A stretch of 7,633 nucleotides of DNA from Acidobacteriaceae bacterium (GTDB taxonomy: Bacteria; Acidobacteriota; Terriglobia; Terriglobales; Acidobacteriaceae), in contig PMGP01000254.1 in assembly GCA_003156235.1 (NCBI GenBank), forward strand, positions 1-7,633. The letters run 5' to 3'. The first letter of the stretch is position 1. Each line of letters opens with the position of its first letter. Shown piece by piece: positions 6,443-7,633 of the stretch. The notes below the pieces were generated by a model, which searched no databases, was not told the origin of the DNA, and worked only from the letters and a program-made list of their open reading frames with translations. The position numbers and the translations under genes were made by a program.

Positions 6443-6495
6443 GACCCCGGCTAGCAGTCTGTCTTAGTGGGCCGATGACTGGGCAAGGTTGATTC

Positions 6496-6505
6496 GCGAC
6501 GTCGC
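6496..6505. promoter_or_regulatory. Perfect 10-bp palindrome GCGACGTCGC
   Basis: A perfect palindrome in the gap upstream of pckA, 160 bases before its start. It could be an operator half of a regulatory region or chance in GC-rich DNA; no second copy was seen in the gap. A TTGATT just before it (6489-6494) could be a -35, but no good -10 follows. Confidence 0.2.
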
Positions 6506-6550
6506 CGCGCTGAAATAGCTGAAGGAGAGCTGATCAGGCCGAATCGTGCC

Positions 6551-6592
6551 TTTCTATTCCCTATTCCATGGTCCCTGTTCTTTCCCCCTTCC
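6551..6592. repeat. Degenerate 7-bp tandem repeat run (TCCCTGT-like)
   Basis: Six heptads can be cut: TTTCTAT, TCCCTAT, TCCATGG, TCCCTGT, TCTTTCC, CCCTTCC. This is the opposite-strand form of the array at 1198-1239 but more decayed. It lies between the regulator and pckA and has no coding potential. Confidence 0.5.
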
Positions 6593-6615
6593 CACAATGC
6601 GGTCCGGATGGCACA

Positions 6616-6672
6616 ATGGATTATCAGTCATTAATTCAGCTTTTTGGGGCGGAGGGAGTTCTGCGATGGTAA
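6616..6672 (+). other. Possible 18-codon leader ORF overlapping the pckA start
   Basis: ATG at 6616 opens M-D-Y-Q-S-L-I-Q-L-F-G-A-E-G-V-L-R-W and stops at TAA 6670-6672, overlapping the pckA ATG (6666) in another frame. Only a weak GGATGG-type site precedes it. It spans the pckA ribosome site (GGAGGGAG, 6651-6658). Translation could couple to pckA, but chance is equally likely. Confidence 0.2.
6651..6658 (+). promoter_or_regulatory. Ribosome binding site of pckA
   Basis: GGAGGGAG offers two overlapping Shine-Dalgarno registers, with spacing of ten or seven bases to the ATG at 6666, supporting that start. Confidence 0.7.
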
Positions 6673-7633
6673 GTCTTTCTGGAGTGGAGTCGGTGAAGGC
6701 TCTGGCGGCGGGGGAGCGGGTTCATGCCAACCTGTGTGCGGCTGAACTGGTGGAAAGGTCGCTGAAGCGCGGCGAGGGGCAATTGGCGGCCAACGGCGCG
6801 CTGGTGGCCGTGACCGGGGCGCGGACAGGGCGCAGTCCCAAAGACAAGTTCACCGTGGACGACGCGGTGACGCACGGCGTGGTGGATTGGGGCAAGGTGA
6901 ACAAGCCGTTTGCGCCGGAGAAGTTTGGGGCGCTGCTGGAGCGGGTGGTGGAGCACCTGAAGGGCCGCGATCTGTTTGTGCAGGATTTGTATTGCGGGGC
7001 GGATGCGGCTTACCGGTTGCCGATCCGGGTGATCAGCGAGTATGCCTGGCACGCGCTGTTTGTGCGGGACCTGTTTGTGCGGCCTGAGGCGTCGGCGCTG
7101 GCCACTCATGCGCCGGAGTTTACGGTGGTGGCTGCGCCGGAGTTTCAGGCGGTGCCGGAGCGGGATGGAACGGCGACGACGGCGTTTATTCTGGCGGATT
7201 TTACGCGTAAGATCATTTTGATTGGCGGGACGAAGTACGCCGGAGAGATGAAGAAGTCGATCTTCGGCGTGATGAATTTTATTGTGCCGAATAAGGATGT
7301 GTTGCCCATGCACTGCTCGGCGAATGTGGGCGCGGACGGGGTGACGGCGCTGTTCTTCGGGCTCTCGGGCACGGGCAAGACGACGCTTTCGGCGGACCCG
7401 GCGCGGCGGCTGATCGGCGACGACGAGCATGGATGGGGACCGACGGGAATTTTCAATTTTGAAGGTGGCTGCTACGCCAAGTGCGTGGACCTGACCGAGG
7501 AGAAGGAGCCGCAAATCTTCCGCGCGATTCGCTTTGGATCAGTGCTGGAGAATGTGATTCTGGACGCGGATCGCAAGCCGGATTACTTCGACATTCATTT
7601 AACGGAGAATACGCGCGCGGCTTACCCGGTGGA
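6666..7633 (+). CDS. pckA: ATP-dependent phosphoenolpyruvate carboxykinase, C-terminus cut by window edge
   Basis: The enzyme converts oxaloacetate and ATP to phosphoenolpyruvate, ADP and CO2, the entry step of gluconeogenesis, in the cytosol. The visible 322 residues are about 60% of the usual 520-540. Hallmarks in order: T-G-R-S-P-K-D-K (54-61, substrate-binding Arg56); I-G-G-T-K-Y-A-G-E-M-K-K (186-197), which carries the metal-site Lys; M-H-C-S-A-N-V with His216; P-loop G-L-S-G-T-G-K-T-T (232-240); metal site R-L-I-G-D-D-E-H-G-W (D252-D253); and the E-G-G-C-Y-A-K motif. The P-loop kinase-1a form and length fit the ATP class, not the GTP class. All visible catalytic residues are present. 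The start at 6666 has a good GGAGGGAG site. It is preceded by a 239-bp gap, so it probably has its own promoter, though none could be assigned. Codon use is more GC-rich at third positions than in the signalling genes. Confidence 0.96.
   Translation, partial: MVSLSGVESVKALAAGERVHANLCAAELVERSLKRGEGQLAANGALVAVTGARTGRSPKDKFTVDDAVTHGVVDWGKVNKPFAPEKFGALLERVVEHLKGRDLFVQDLYCGADAAYRLPIRVISEYAWHALFVRDLFVRPEASALATHAPEFTVVAAPEFQAVPERDGTATTAFILADFTRKIILIGGTKYAGEMKKSIFGVMNFIVPNKDVLPMHCSANVGADGVTALFFGLSGTGKTTLSADPARRLIGDDEHGWGPTGIFNFEGGCYAKCVDLTEEKEPQIFRAIRFGSVLENVILDADRKPDYFDIHLTENTRAAYPV

Noticed and set aside
6489..6520. Sigma-70 promoter for pckA (TTGATT ... AAATAG)
   Set aside because: The -10 match is poor and the spacing is 18 bases; not strong enough to annotate.
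6636..7514. Open 292-codon minus-strand frame opposite pckA
   Set aside because: Arg/His/Pro-rich, low-complexity shadow of a clearly conserved pckA.

Overview
The window looks like a chromosomal piece of a moderately GC-rich Gram-negative bacterium, most likely an Acidobacteriota (Terriglobia-type) genome. This rests on three things: the style of the encoded proteins, an inner-membrane-anchored TPR protein of the YfgM/CpoB-related type, and runs of degenerate 7-bp repeats between genes (GATCAGG / TCCCTGT-like), which I associate from memory with acidobacterial intergenic DNA. The lineage is an inference; no rRNA or other taxonomic marker is present.

Layout. Position 1-679 (minus) is the 5' part of a TPR/anchor protein gene, cut by the window edge. 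A 149-bp divergent gap follows, then a small unrecognised protein (829-1203, plus). A short convergent gap (1204-1293) holds a heptamer repeat array and a GC-rich hairpin. The centre is a signalling island. A large membrane histidine kinase with three PAS domains (2487-5231, minus) is translationally coupled by an ATGA overlap to a receiver-HDOD response regulator (1294-2490, minus). Across a divergent regulatory gap of about 290-345 bp with repeated motifs lies a second response regulator (5521-6426, plus), with a receiver followed by a degenerate GGDEF-like domain. A 239-bp gap with another heptamer run and small palindromes leads to the 5' 60% of pckA, ATP-dependent phosphoenolpyruvate carboxykinase (6666-7633, plus), cut by the right edge.

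How the genes work together. The kinase has an extracytoplasmic segment between two membrane helices, then PAS1, a tandemly duplicated PAS2/PAS3, and a HisKA/HATPase_c core; it has no receiver of its own. The two neighbouring proteins each begin with an intact receiver of similar sequence and end in a non-DNA-binding output. One is HDOD. The other is a GGDEF-fold domain that has lost the catalytic signature but keeps an RxxD motif at the I-site position. The most economical reading is a branched two-component pathway with no transcription-factor output, in which the second regulator may sense c-di-GMP rather than make it. This is the most interesting part of the window. The flanking genes (TPR protein, small protein, pckA) look like ordinary chromosomal neighbours.
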